Of a stretch of DNA of 64,000 nucleotides, positions 44,042-56,757 are shown in pieces (within the stretch, counting starts at the first letter, position 1; every line of letters begins with the position of its first letter). The stretch comes from Hypericum androsaemum. Lineage: Eukaryota > Streptophyta > Magnoliopsida > Malpighiales > Hypericaceae. A program made the translations under genes and the position numbers. The stretch covers positions 2,418,001 through 2,482,000 of the forward strand of contig OZ023186.1 of the NCBI GenBank assembly GCA_963995505.1, written 5' to 3'. The notes beneath the pieces are model-generated. The model was not told the DNA's origin. It did not search any database and saw only the letters and a program-made list of their open reading frames with translations.

Positions 44042-45800
44042 TAGAGTGAACTGAAATATGATATCAAATCGCAACACCTGAAAATATATATCAAAAATAT
44101 AAAGCTTCTGAACGAAAAAAAAGAACATTTTGATATCCTGTGTTATAGTGAATCGACACTTTAGGCCATGTGTTTTAGAAACACCAAAAAAAGACCCCAC
44201 ATTATTTAAAACCCTAAAACTATCGTATCGCAAAGTCCATTATACCACTCTAAGAAACACAAAATTACATTCTTCTTTCTCCTCCTTCCCCATCCACCCT
44301 CTCTCTCCAACGACCATTCCTCCGTCTTCCTCACATAACTTTCCAACTAATATCTCAATCACCCACATGAACAGCCACAGTTCAACTGTATTGTCATAAT
44401 CATATTCAATTGTGATGATAGAAGCTCGTTAATGGCGGTTAAGCCACGAGAATAGAGAGAAACAGAGAGAAGAAATAGAGAGGGAAAAAAGATAGGGACT
44501 TTATTGAAATCTATCAAAATATCCAGAATGCCCTTTACATTTGTTCTAGTTTCCATTTATATCCCTGGGCATTGTCTACATCGTAAACCCAATGGAACCC
44601 AGCCCATCAGATTCCTAACGGCCAAACAAACACAGATTTCCCGCGCTTCCAGGCTTAACCAAATAAGTATTCTGATAATATGTAATTTTAAAAACATAAT
44701 TATACAAAACCATCCACATCATGGTACTCAAGAGGGAAAGTTCCAACTAAAATTCGAAAAAGTCATATAATTTGTACAAGATTTTTCATTTACCTGATAC
44801 AAAATTAGATTATGGGCGGAGCTCGAGCTCGGAGAAGTTGTGTTCTTTGCGTCTTTGTTTTACCTTTAAGCGCTTACCAAATGTGAGAAGTCGATGGCCA
44901 AGAAAGCGGAGAACCCCGCCTTGCAAATTTGGTTACATGTATTGAAGTTGCCAAGAGTTGTATTTGTTGTTTTTTGAGTTGTTTTTTGGTTGATTTTATT
45001 TGTCACCGGAAAAAATGACTGGAGGGTGATAAGAGATAATGGCAGGAGTTGGTGTTCACCGAAAAAATGATCGAAGAAGATGATCGGAGGTTTTGGTTAA
45101 CCAGAGCAAGGGTATAACAGTCATTTCAAATATAAAATATAAAAAAAGATCGTCATCCAGGGACCCGAGAGTATAATAAAACCAAACTAGATGGACAATA
45201 AAATTAGAAGTGAAACTACAGGTGCACCATCGTCTATTTTACAAAATACCAGGAACTTATGACTAATTTACCCTTAATAATATTATTCATATTATTAGTC
45301 ACATTATTAATCACATTACTATTTAAGTAAGTTATCAAGTAGAGTAAACGAGACATAATGTCCAATACATTATCAAGTAGAGCAAACAAGACATTAATAT
45401 CCAATACATATAACTCGGGAGGTGACATTGATGTCCAATATATGAAACTCAGAAATTTCACTATTAGACAATTTGACAATATTAAAAAAATTTAGTCAAA
45501 AACTGATATTAGAAATTATGATTAGATTATGATAACAAATTATTCAACTCTGAAATTATGCTTCTAACATAATTTTTAATATAATCCACATAACTATGGA
45601 GTAGTCGAAGTACCAAATATCAAATCATTCAGTTTCGAAATGCAATATATAAAAATCTCATCTTGTTTTACGATTGAAAGCATAATTTTTATCATAGTCT
45701 AAATCAACAAATTGTAGTTTGTCTAAATTTAATTTAAGATGTTGATTCATTTAACAATTTATTAAATAACAATTAAGGAATAAAATGAATACAAACATTT
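44042..45800. other. Intergenic DNA, no gene recognised
   Basis: A/T-rich with pyrimidine tracts (about 44,270-44,340). Text such as tgtgttatagtgaatcgacac followed by ttaggccatgtgttttag (about 44,140-44,180) resembles in style the long terminal repeats of MULE-type elements, but I could not find a matching inverted end. No coding region seen. Confidence 0.4.
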
Positions 45801-45827
45801 TGTTGGGTATGGAGACTTCAGACACCG

Positions 45828-45860
<33 letters not shown>

Positions 45861-46264
45861 CGTAGCCCCCGTCCAGAACTGGGATCGACCTGCCCCTGCG
45901 TGTGTGTTTTGGTTCCTAGGTTTGTTGGCACTATAAATACCCCGCTTCTCTGTCACTGTGGATTTATCTTCTTCCTTGTGTAGAGAGAGACAGAGAGAGA
46001 AGAGGTGAGAGAAACACCATTGTTGAGCAAGTGAAGCTCCAAAGTGTAGATCGAGCTTGATATAGTGAAATCTCCTGGCTTGGTACGCCCCCGGACGTAG
46101 ATCGGTTAAGATCGAATCGGGTGACCAAATCTGTTGTTCTTGTTTGACTGTGAGTTTTCTTTATTCATAGTTGTGGTCAATCTCCTCGTTGTGTTCGTAG
46201 ATCTTGCTCCGATCTTGTTCGTTGCGTTGTTTGGGTCCACGGGAAAGTGGGTTATTTCCCAACA
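45801..46264 (+). mobile_element. Copia solo LTR with a 32-G run
   Basis: TGTTGGGTATGGAG...TTTCCCAACA, 464 bp, perfect TSD CATTT (45796-45800 and 46265-46269). Same family as the LTRs of 5124-10045, in the opposite orientation. It includes an uninterrupted run of 32 G (45829-45860) and a TATA box (actataaatacc, about 45,930-45,941). It lies 20 bp upstream of where P450 copy 2 begins. Confidence 0.93.
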
Positions 46265-46285
46265 CATTTCTAGTATAAATCCTAA

Positions 46286-46723
46286 CCCACATCAACGCCA
46301 TAATAAACGAGTCGCTTCGTCTTCATCCTCCACTCCCTCTCCCTATGAGAGAGTCCAAAGCCAAGTCGCACGGTTGCAATTGTCAACCTGTACTCCATTG
46401 GAAGGGACCCAGAAGTCTGGAATGACCCATTGGAGTTCAAGCCCGAAAGGTTCATGGAAGGTGAAGGAGATTCTTATAATATGCAGGGCAATCTCCGTTT
46501 CGAGTTCTTGCCATTCGGGACCCAGAGGAGGTACTGCTCCGGCATGTTCTTTGCGATGAATGTCATGCCGGTGGCACTTGCAGCTATTATCCAGTGCTTT
46601 GATTGGCAAAACAAAGATGGCAAGCTTCTGGACCTCACTGAGAAGCACGGTTTTACCGTTGCTCCTTTGCATGAGATCGTTTGCAAGGCCAATGTCTTGC
46701 TGAATCAATCCAAAGCTATATGA
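46286..46723 (+). pseudogene. CYP93-like P450, 3' partial copy
   Basis: Matches exon 2 of the intact gene from the HINAIINESLRLHPP segment to the stop, with exon 1, the intron and the I-helix missing. A 29-bp deletion at about 46,357 (between ESKA and the SGTVAIVNLYS segment) shifts the frame. The haem loop reads FGTQRRYC: the conserved Gly of F-x-x-G-x-R-x-C is now Gln. The tail DWQNKDGKLLDLTEKHGF is almost identical to the intact gene, so the duplication is not ancient. Clearly non-functional. Confidence 0.92.
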
Positions 46724-46804
46724 TGCTGCCATAAGGCCGGATAATGGTCGAGTTTTGTGCATTCGAGGCCTAGCTCAAGTGGTAAAAAGTCGTGATTGGG
46801 TATC

Positions 46805-48072
46805 TGTTGGTATAGATGTCTTAGAGACAATCGATATAAGGACATTATACTTGATCACATTCAGTTATATTATTAATGTGCATTAATAATATACGGCATT
46901 ACATAAATGAATATAATGTTTGATTGTTTGCATATATTAATGTTTATGTTCCCATGAACTAGTGTTGTCATTGAGAATGTGATATTTCAGATGACTATGC
47001 ATGTAGTTCTTAAAGAGCCACAATCAATGATCATCGAGAATGGGATATCGATGATGCGATTGAGATTGGTGCGCGATCTGTATCATATCCTTAGAGGATG
47101 TAATGGTTCTCACAACTACGAGATACTAGGTATTTCATGATGGATGCACAGATACTTTGGAGAGTATTGGCATACCCGACCGAGAAAATGTTTGGTGTAT
47201 TCTATTTACGGGTCTACGAGAATATCGGTTTGTGGAGTACTGTAATAGTCCTCTGACTTGAGGTCAATACGCACGACATGTACGGAGTGATGGACTTTGA
47301 CCATGACCAACGCTTGCACTCCTGACGGGGTAGATACGGCATATGTTGGGTACATCACGAAGTGCATGTGCGTGGTAGTTGAGCCAAGAATAGGATTCAT
47401 TCCTCAAATAGACTTGGAGAGAATACTTGTCTTCTCATAACTAATTGGATCGTTAGTCATTGGCCAATGCACGTCACTTTTAGAATGGTGTCTAAAAGTG
47501 ACAATATGATCAATTAGTAGAATAAGATAATATGATTAAGTTATTTGAATAGACACTTAATCATGTTCAAGACTTAATCGAGTATTCGCGAATGAAAGGA
47601 CCGTATCACTGTGACCTTCACATTACAGGTAGTTGCAGTATCCTCGCAATGTACCTCATATGTTGAGATTGTCTGGTCTATTGTCTAGGGTTCGACTAAG
47701 ACCATTAGTTCGACTAATCGCTTGACATGTGAGGGCCTATGGGTCACACAACAAATAGTCTTAGTTTACTAATTTAAGTTGGTTAGATTAAATATTGATT
47801 TGATCAAGAATATTTATTCTATAGAGAAATATTATAATTCTATTAGATAGAATTATAATTATAATTATTTAATTAAGTTGGATTTAATTAAATACTAATA
47901 TGTATAGTAAAATTGATTAGATGTTGGACATATTGACTGGGTCAAGAAAATAATAGAATAGGCTTGCCTCCTGCGAAACCTACTCCTAAAATGCTAGAAG
48001 TTGGTTAATTATTTTACTATATATATATGTGTGGGTATCAAGGGTTTAGACACAGAAATTCATTAACCTAGA
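46805..48072 (+). repeat. Copia 5' LTR, truncated
   Basis: 1268 bp matching 50561-51827. The match stops at cattaacctaga, where the deletion joins it to integrase sequence. Confidence 0.92.
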
Positions 48073-48717
48073 GCCAAAGAAGTGCTAGAGCTAGTTCACA
48101 GCGACGTGTGTGGACCACTACCCACTCTAGCAAGGGGTAGTTTTGGATACTTCATCATTTTTGTTGATGACCTCTCTAGGTATGGATACGTGTATCTTAT
48201 GAAACACAAATTCGAGGCCTTTGAGAAGTTTAAAGAGTATAAAGCAGAAGTAGAGAAATAGCTTGGGAAGAGTATTAAGACTCTTCTATCACATCGAGGA
48301 GGTGAATACCTTAGCCAAGAGTTCCTGAATTATTTAAAGTTGCATGGGGTCCAATCACAATGGACACCTCCTAGAACACCACAGATTAATGGTGTGTCCG
48401 AAAGGAGGAATCGAACCCTGTTAGACATGGTGAGGTCTATGATGAGTTTCTCATCTCTTCCAATATTTTTTTTGGGTTACGCACTCCAATGCTCAATCTA
48501 CATTCTGAATAGGATTCTATCTAAATCAGTTGAGAGAACACCATATGAGTTATGGTATGGCAAGAAGCCATCATTCTCACATATTAGAACGTGGGGTTGC
48601 CCTGCGTATGTGAAGAAAATGCTCACTGATAAGTTGGAATCCAAAGGTGAAAAAGGTTACTTTATGGGATATCCTAAGGAAACAAGAGGATATTATTTCT
48701 ATTTCCCTGAGAAATAA
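48073..48717 (+). pseudogene. Copia integrase core and C-terminal part
   Basis: LELVHSDVCGPLPT, FIIFVDDLSRYGYVYLM, then LLSHRGGEY where the second catalytic Asp (normally SDRGGEY) is His. TPQINGVSERRNRTLLDM carries the glutamate. GYFMGYPKETRGYYFY ends the block before a TAA. A TAG at about 48,259 lies within the core. The D-to-H change alone would abolish DDE catalysis. Confidence 0.92.
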
Positions 48718-49308
48718 AAGGTTATTGTTTCTAGACAGGCGACGTTCCTTAAAAATGATTATGTCTTTAAAGGACAAGGTCATAAAAAGATAGAACTTGA
48801 AGAAATTCAAGAACCACAAGGTAATGCTGAGGCTGAAGACTTGTCGAATAACCACGATAAAGAATCAGTGGGAGCATTCAGTGATTCTCACGGTGGGAGT
48901 CTTTCACTAGGTGATAGTCTTCCAGCCAGTGGGAGCATAGTTAGGGATAACTCGCATACGCAAGCTACCCCAATTAGACTGAATGAGGACAATTTAGAAA
49001 TTGTTCAATCTCCTGCTCAGGAAACGCTTGAGAGCGTAGCTCCTGAGAATTCTCCTTGCGTTGATCATATCATCGCAGAAGAACCTCTTCATGATCAGAA
49101 TGAACAACCTGCACAAATGCAACTCCGTAAGTCTACGAGGATTCGTCGTCCACCCATCAAGTTTAGTTTCTTCTTGGAGGAACACGATGATGTGGAGATA
49201 CCGGATAAGGACGAACCCAAGACTTATACTGAAGCGATGTCAGACATCAATTCAGAGAAGTGGCTGGAGGCCATGAAATCTGAGATGGACTCGATGTACA
49301 CAAATTAA
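48718..49308 (+). pseudogene. Copia integrase-RT linker
   Basis: Low-complexity acidic linker between integrase and RT: QATFLKNDYVFKG, LRKSTRIRRPP and TYTEAMSDINSEKWLEAM. A TAA at about 49,306 separates it from the RT block, which continues in the same frame. Confidence 0.85.
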
Positions 49309-50160
49309 GTCTGGGACTTGGTGGAATTGCCTGAAAGGGTTAGACCCATCGGCTGCAAATGGATCTTCAAGAAGAAGATCGATGCAGAAGGTAAAGTGCA
49401 AACCTACAAGGCTAGGTTGGTGGCAAAGGGTTATAAGCAATGCGATGGCATTGATTATGATGAAACCTTTTCACCAGTTGCAAAGATCAAGTCCATTCGG
49501 ATTTTACTTGCTATAGCTGCATACTATAATTATGACATTTGGAAGATGGATGTTAAAACGGCTTTCCTTAATGGAAACCTTGAGGAGCGTGTGTTTATGA
49601 CACAGCCAGAAAGTTTTGTATCCAAGTCAAATTCACAATTAGTATGCAAGCTACAAAGGTCCATTTATGGATTAAAGCAAGCTTCTAGGAGTTGGAATAT
49701 CTATTTTGACGAAGCTATCAAATCGTTTAACTTTGTTAAAAATGCGGAAGATCCATGTGTTTATCGAAAATGCCAAGGGGATAAGACTATTTTCATTATC
49801 ATATATGTTGATGACATATTGATTCTGGGAAACAGTATCTCGCTAATGCAATCCGTGAAGGATTGGCTGTCCGAGACCTTCATGATGAAGGACTTGGGTG
49901 AAGCCTGCTACATCCTTGGCATAAAGATCTATAGAGATAGATCTAGCAGGATGTTGGGGCTGTCACAATCCACATACATAGACAATGTACTAAAGCGTTT
50001 TAAAATGGAGGATTCTAAGAGAGATTACCTGCCAGCGAATCATGAGATTAAGCTGTCAAAGAAGGATTGTCCTTCTGAAGAAGCAAAAAATCGAGTACAT
50101 GGAAGGTATCCCATACGCATCTGCGATTGGATCAATCATGTAAGCCATGACTTGCACTAG
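49309..50160 (+). pseudogene. Copia reverse transcriptase
   Basis: ARLVAKGYKQCDGIDY, ETFSPVAKIKSIRILLAI, MDVKTAFLNGNLEERVF, SIYGLKQASRSWNIYFD and the catalytic IIYVDDILILG are intact over 280 codons. A frame change at about 50,100 precedes the [12 protein letters not shown] connection. Confidence 0.94.
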
Positions 50161-50547
50161 ACCCGATGTGGCCTACGCTGTTAGTATCACTGGTAGATAC
50201 CAGAAAAACTCAGGTGAACGTCACTGGGTTGCTGTTAAGAATATTCTAAAGTATCTTAGATGAATTAAAGAATGTTTCTTAGTCTATGATGGGTAGCCAG
50301 AACTTGTGGTAACTGGGTTTACCGACCATGACTGATTGTGATAACTTCCAAGTCACAATCGATGTATAGCTTCATACTCAATGGAAGAATAGTGAGCTAG
50401 AATAGTTCCATGCGAGACACGACCGCGGATTCAACAACCGAAATAAAATTAGAACAAATTCCTACAGAGGATAACCTGGCTGATCCTTTCACCAAACTAG
50501 ACACTTTGAGAGTCTAGGTGTTAGACATATGGGTGATTGGCTCTAGG
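50161..50547 (+). pseudogene. Copia RNase H remnant
   Basis: After the [10 protein letters not shown] and [13 protein letters not shown] are still readable, but the RNase H domain is much eroded. Only a short end resembling NLADPFTK (about 50,475) remains before the polypurine tract. Confidence 0.75.
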
Positions 50548-50560
50548 CCAAGTGGGAGAT

Positions 50561-52091
50561 TTTTGGTATAGATGTCCTAGAGACAATCGATATAAGGACA
50601 TTATACTTGATCACATTCAGTTATATTATTAATGTGCATTAATAATATACGGCATTACATAAATGAATATAATGTTTAATTATTTACATATATTCATATT
50701 TATGTTCCCATGAACTAGTGTTGTCATTGAGAATGTGAGATCTCAGATGACTATGCATGTAGTTCTTAAAGAGCCACAATCAATGATCATCGAGAATGAG
50801 ATATCGATGATGCGATTGAGATTGGTGTGTGATCTGCATCATATCCTTAGAGGATGTAGTGGTTCTCACAACTACGAGATACTAGGTATTTCATGATGGA
50901 TGCACAGATATTTTGGAGAGTATTGGCATACCCGACCGAGAAACTATTTAGTGTATTCTATTTACGTGTCTACGGAAATATTGGTTTGTGAAGTAGTGTA
51001 ATAGTCCTCTGACTTGAGGTCAATACGCACGACATGTACGGAGTGATGGACTTTGACCATGACCAACGCTTGCACTCCTGACGGGGTAGATACGGCATGT
51101 GTTGGGTACATCACGAAGTGCATGTGCGTGGTAGTTGAGCCAAGAATAGGATTTATTCCTCAAATAGACTTGGAGAGAATACTTGTCTTCTCATAACTAA
51201 TTGGATCGTTAGTCATTGGCCAATGCACATCACTTTTAGAATGGTGTCTAAAAGTGACAATATGATCAATTAGTAGAATGAGATAATATGATTAAGTTAT
51301 TTGAATAGACACTGAATCATGTTCAAGACTTAATCGAGTATTCGCGTATGAAAGGATCGTATCACTGTGAGCTTCACATTACAGGTAGTTGCAGTATCCT
51401 CGCAACGTACCTCATATGTTGAGATTGTCTGGTCTATTGTCTAGGGTTCGACTAAGACCATTAGTTCGACTAATCGCTTGACATGTGAGGGCCTATGGGT
51501 CACACAACAAGTAGTCTTAGTTTACGAATTGAAGTTGGTTAGATTAAATATTGATTTGATCAAGAATATTTATTCTATAGAGAAATATTATAATTCTATT
51601 AGATAGAATTATAATTATAATTATTTAATTAAGTTGGATTTAATTAAATACTAATATGTATAGTAAAATTGATTAGATGTTGGACATATTGACTGGGTCA
51701 AGAAAATAATAGAATAGGCTTGCCTCCTGCGAAACCTACTCCTAAAAGGGTAGAAGTTGGTTAATTATTTTACTATATATATATGTGTGGGTATCAAGGG
51801 TTTAGACACAGAAATTCATTAACCTAGATACAAGACACATATTTTCTCTAGTTTCTTCGATAAAGAATTCTCCTAGCGAATTCTCGAAGATTCCAACTGT
51901 CAAGGAGTTCGTAGACGAGGACTACGTGGATACCATAGTTGAGGATTCCATCTACAAGGCATTGTAAGAATTCTCTAACTATGTTGTTATCTTGATTTTA
52001 TGTTATGCAGTCATGATCAGATTCGGTGTTGGTGAAAAAAATTTATCTTCCGCTGCTACGAACCTAGGGTTCGTGTTTATAAAACCCAACA
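50561..52091 (+). repeat. Copia 3' LTR
   Basis: 1531 bp, beginning TTTTGGTATAG (the TG is mutated to TT) and ending CCCAACA. Followed by the GTATC duplication. Confidence 0.93.
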
Positions 52092-52381
52092 GTATCATCA
52101 TCTACTTTGTTTTTAATAAAGCTTGGGTTGGCTGCACACTACAAAAATAGTGCTTTCCTTCTAGCATTGTAATGTTATTTCTTTATTTCCTTTTTCGAAA
52201 TAAGCATTGAAATGGAACTTGACCATAGTTTGCAACAGTATCATCATCTACTTTGTTTTTAATAAAGCTTGGGTTGGCTGCACACTACAAAAATAGTGCT
52301 TTCCTTCTAGCATTGTAATGTTATTTCTTTATTTCCTTTTTCGAAATAAGCATTGAAATGGAACTTGACCATAGTTTGCAA
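52087..52381 (+). repeat. 146-bp tandem duplication in P450 3' flank
   Basis: The unit containing cagtatcatcatctactttg, ttaataaagcttggg and gaacttgaccatagtttgca occurs at 52090-52235 and 52236-52381, almost identical. Both junctions begin caacagtatc, of which caaca at the first copy is the end of the Copia LTR. Confidence 0.93.
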
Positions 52382-55300
52382 GTTATAGCTGTACTTGGCA
52401 ACCATCTTTTAGATTATTATTTGAAGTTTATGAGTCCATAGAAATCAGAATTAGATTGATTCACAAAAGCTCTTACTTTTCTATACCTTCAGAAATTTTC
52501 AGAATGAATTTGCTAGTCGGGACTCAGCAAGTATCTTAATTAACATGGCCTTTATTATTTACATACAAATTAATACTCGTCCTCTTATGATGGATGTAGC
52601 CTGCAATATGTAACCTATCTTGGAGTAGTGAATGCATCTATTTATTAAAAGAACTATTCCTTGTGATTTGGACTTGAACTCAAATTTCCATCTCCTCGTT
52701 TGCTACTTACAACGCCACGTTTAGGTCCTAATGCAATCCAAGAGGATGGATAAATTAGATTTTGAAATATTGTTCTGGTTTTCAATTAAGTCCTTTCAAA
52801 TGAAAAACTTATGCTGTGTGTCTTCTCATTAGCATCGCAGGAATATATATACACATTACAGACTAGGTTAGGGTTGGAAGCTAGCAACCCGTTTCCTATT
52901 CTAACTCAACGTCTACAGTTGTACATTCCTATTCTAACTTGTTAACTTAACAAGTTTACATATCAACCTGATAACATCAAAGATGAAAAATAATGTAACC
53001 CGATAAATTAACTCAACTCCTAGCATAGCAAGCTAACCCTACAAATGAGGAAATTTTGCAACATAAGTAAACGTACAATATAGGAAATTAGATTTTTCTT
53101 CCTCTCCCCTCTAAAAGGATTTAGATTCCACTTGTGCAGCCCAATTGTAGATTATTTTTCACCCTGGAACAACTAGATGTTAGTTATTATAATTTAACCA
53201 AATTTTGAATTCTAATTCTTGAAAAAGTTTTACCATTTTTCAAAAATTTTGTCAAACAGATGTTAGTTATTATAATTTAACCAAATTTTGAATTCTAATT
53301 CTTAAAAAAGTTTTACCATTTTTCAAAAATTTTGTCAAACTTAAATTTTGATTAATGAAGTCCAGAGAGAGCCGTATGAGATAAACAAGAAAGTTACATG
53401 CTAACTTGTTGGATTAGATTCCCATAAAATAATCAATAAAAAATGGAGCATTTTTGGATCCATATCGGAAGTGACAGACCCACGTTCAATAGTGAATCTC
53501 GAGGTTATATTTTAAGGCAATAAGGTCACTGTCACTGAAGTTGGATTATTATCGACTATTTATAATCAATGGAAGACCTAAAATCTCTCTAAAATAATAT
53601 TGCTGGGATCGGAGAAAAATATCGCATTAAAGAGGTTATCAAATAAGAGAGGTTTACCTTTTTTTTATCCAAAAAAATTAAAATTGAGTTTTGAGGCAAC
53701 AAATACGTAAATAGCTAAAAATTATTTTGTCTATATTCAAATGGCCTAAAATATCGACTTATAGCATTATTCAAATGCTACACTTGATTGAAATATTTTG
53801 TTTACAACAAGACGATGATCAAAAAGACCATTTGAAGATAATCTAAAACATGAATGGTGATGTAAAATTTATCAAACAAGTAAGTCTAGCATAAACTAGT
53901 ATTTTAAAATATTGTTAGCATTCGTGAAGTATGTAAAAATATGTATATTTATTTAAAAATATTACTTTATACGAAAATTGGGACCGAGATTTAATACTAA
54001 ATTTTTTTTGAAAAAATATTTGTTATTACGATACAGGGATTATTAAATTTTAATACTGGGATTAAACAAAGATATGTTGACCAGAAGATAAACCTGATTA
54101 ATTAAATTGAATTAATTAAGAGAGAGAAGATATGCTTAAAGAAATGGCCAAAAAGAAAGTACATATATTTTTGTTTTATTAACACGGATATAGACACAGT
54201 CTCCTAAACCTTAAACTTTAAACCCTATTTTATTTCTTTGCTTGCTATTTAATATTTTGAGGAGGCATTGTTAACTTCTGCAATTGTTCAGATGGGCGAG
54301 CTAGGTTCAGGTAATTGCCCTAGGTTGTACGTGATTTTAATTGAAAAAAGTTTAGCTCAATTGATAATTTTAAACTGCATAGTACGCATGTGATTTTTCA
54401 CGATATTACAGGATCTAAAGTGTACTTCTCCCTACAAATTTTAATCCAAAAGATGAGATTATAAAATAGAAAAAATAAAACATTTGTGAATGGTAATCTA
54501 CAGGTTTATTCAATAGGAAGTTGGTTTTTATGAGATAATTACCTAAATGTTTAGGCTATCAATACTAGCGGATTAAAAAGCTCCATTTTTATAGTTTTCC
54601 AATCAGCAATTGAATCGGATTAAACTTTCTTAATCATAATGAATTGGAGTATGAATAAATCACATCAGATTATTGTGACCTTTGTATAATAAATTAGGAT
54701 TTATATATTTTTAAAGTAGAAAAGGACACACGGGTATTTTAAAATGTAAACCAGGGTTAGAAATGAAAGGGAAAAAAGTTCTTTTAAAATGTTGGTAGAT
54801 GAGGAATCGTTTGATAGTATTTATATTTGTGTGCGTGCATATTTCAGCTTGCATGAATCACATGGTAAGCAAATCTTACTCGTTTTATTTTACGTGTATA
54901 ATTGCGTAATTATGATCCCGACACACTGCCCGATAGAAATATTAAACGTTTTTTTATCTATACCACATTATATTTAAATATTCACTTAACCAACTAATTC
55001 ACATTCGAGTCAACTAAAATACCTCCTAATAAATATTTTAATAAGAAGGCTTTAAAATGGGGAAACTGATTCTTTATATTACATTAATCTCCGTTGTTAA
55101 TTTCTCCGTGGGTGGTCCTAATACGATGCTTAAGTTGATAAAAATATAAAAGTGTAATTTGTGGATTACTATTTTACATACTACTATCATGTATTCACTT
55201 GTAAAAAAAACTAAATCACCAATATTTTGAGTTAAGAGTTTCTAATATCCAGTTGCAATATTTTAAAAAAAATTTGTGATCATTCCAAAATTCGGGTTCA

Positions 55301-55770
55301 AACTTAAAATTAATAAATATTCGGATGAGAAGATTACTAATTTGGAATAGTCACATAATTTGTCCAAGATTACTAATTTGTATTTTATTAAAAATAATCT
55401 TATTAATTAAAAAAACAAACATATTTGTTTCATATGATGTAGTGAAATGGTGCATAGTGAGACATTTACATTTTATTTCCTTCATGCTTATCGTTGTTCT
55501 AGGAGAGAATTCAGAGTTTTGGTGAGAACGAGTTTCCGTGGCGGAATGAACTTGCCGAATATCCAAGTTGACTATATTTGTGGCTAAAAGTGTCAATTTT
55601 ATAACTTTTTGGAACTAAAATCTTCGATTTTGGAAACACTTGCACTTAGATCTTTGACATATTAGAGAATTAGTTGTCTATAAGAAACGCAAGGAACGAG
55701 GTTGAGCCATAGATACCCAATTAATAGAGGAACCAAGTGCAAAAAGAAGCAAAGTACTACTAGATCATCA
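52382..55770. other. Duplicated flank and intergenic DNA
   Basis: 52,382-52,800 matches the 3' flank of the intact P450. An 83-bp tandem duplication (agatgttagttattataatt unit) lies at 53,175-53,340. 53,395-53,480 matches 16,145-16,275. 54,747-54,970 matches 10,370-10,572 in inverted orientation. The remainder is A/T-rich with no supportable gene. Confidence 0.6.
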
Positions 55771-56757
55771 ATGGCTGCCGTTGAAGAGTTCAAAAGGGAG
55801 TGTGAGAAAATACAAGAGTCCCTTCTTCCAAGAGAAGAGTGGTTGGGCACTAAACTGGTGCAAAACCAAGGATTTTGGTACCTGGAAGCAGTTCTCCAGG
55901 GGACACTCTCCTTTCAGAGGAACTTCCAGGCTCTGGACACTGATATCTTTGTGGCAACAGGGCCGAAATCCGGTACGACTTGGCTGAAAGCCCTGGTTTT
56001 CGGCGTCGTGAACCGCCACCTGTACCCGGACATGGCTGCGGATCACCCCTTGTACACGACCAATCCCCACAAGCTTGTCCCTTTCATTGAGTTCGACCTT
56101 TACAATAATGCCAACCCTTCTCCTGACCTCACTGGCATTCCTTCCCCGCGGCTTTTCGCAACGCATGTTCCCTTCGATAACATGCCAGAATCTCTCAAGA
56201 ACACCTCCAACTCATGTCGTGTTGTCTACATGTGTCGGAACCCACTCGACGTCTTCGCGTGAGCTTGGCACTTTTTACCCGCCGTGGAAGCCCGAGACGA
56301 CGAGAAGCATTCTCTCGAGGTGAACTTCGACAAATTCTGCAGAGGGATTGAGGTTTTCGGGCCATTCGCGGACCATGTTCTTCAGTATTGGAAGGCAAGC
56401 AAGGAAAACCCGGACAAGGTTCTGTTCTTGATGTACGAAGACGTGAAGCAACATCCTGCCACCTTCGTGAAAAGGATTGCAGAGTTCTTGGGGTGCTCTT
56501 TCTCGGCCGAGGAAGAGGATAATGGTAAGATTGAAGAGATAGCGAAGATGTGCAGCTTCGAAACCTTGAAAGAGATGGACATCAACAAGCGCAAGGGAGC
56601 AACAAACGGTAAAGTGGAAAACAAACGATTCTTCAGGAAAGGCGAGGTGGGTGATTGGGTCAATCTCTTGACCCCTTCAATGGTGCAACGTTATGATGAC
56701 ATCCTCAAGCAGAAACTACAAGGTTCAGGTTTAACATTTAAGTTCACTAATCCTTGA
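55771..56757 (+). pseudogene. Cytosolic sulfotransferase (SOT family) with one premature stop
   Basis: Plant SOTs transfer sulfate from PAPS to flavonoids, glucosinolates, steroids or hormones. The ATG at 55771 and stop at 56757 bracket 328 codons plus the stop codon, the usual size for an intronless plant SOT. The PAPS 5'-phosphosulfate loop is GPKSGTTWLKAL (residues about 64-75), the catalytic His is in LFATHVPF (His132), the 3'-phosphate site is YMCRNPLD (about 153-160), and the C-terminal dimer/PAPS motif is RKGEVGDWVNLLTP. A TGA at 56260-56262 (codon 164) lies exactly where a serine codon TCA would be expected between VFA and AWHF; the frame is unbroken on both sides. A single C-to-G change explains it. 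Unless the stop is an assembly error, the protein would be cut in half. The substrate cannot be predicted. Confidence 0.9.

Larger units (their letters stand above)
46805..52091 (+). mobile_element. Copia retrotransposon, internally deleted
   Basis: Perfect TSD GTATC (46800-46804 and 52092-52096). The 5' LTR (TGTTGGTATAG) is cut at 48072 and joins directly to integrase. The end of the LTR, the PBS, gag, protease and the integrase start are therefore deleted. Integrase, RT and a decayed RNase H follow, then a polypurine tract (ccaagtgggagat, 50548-50560) and a 3' LTR. The TSD flanks are both part of the P450 3' untranslated homology, so it landed just behind P450 copy 2. Confidence 0.93.

Noticed and set aside
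44042..45800. Possible MULE between the LINE and the Copia solo LTR
   Set aside because: Only one end resembles a MULE terminus in style; no inverted partner and no 9-bp duplication were found.
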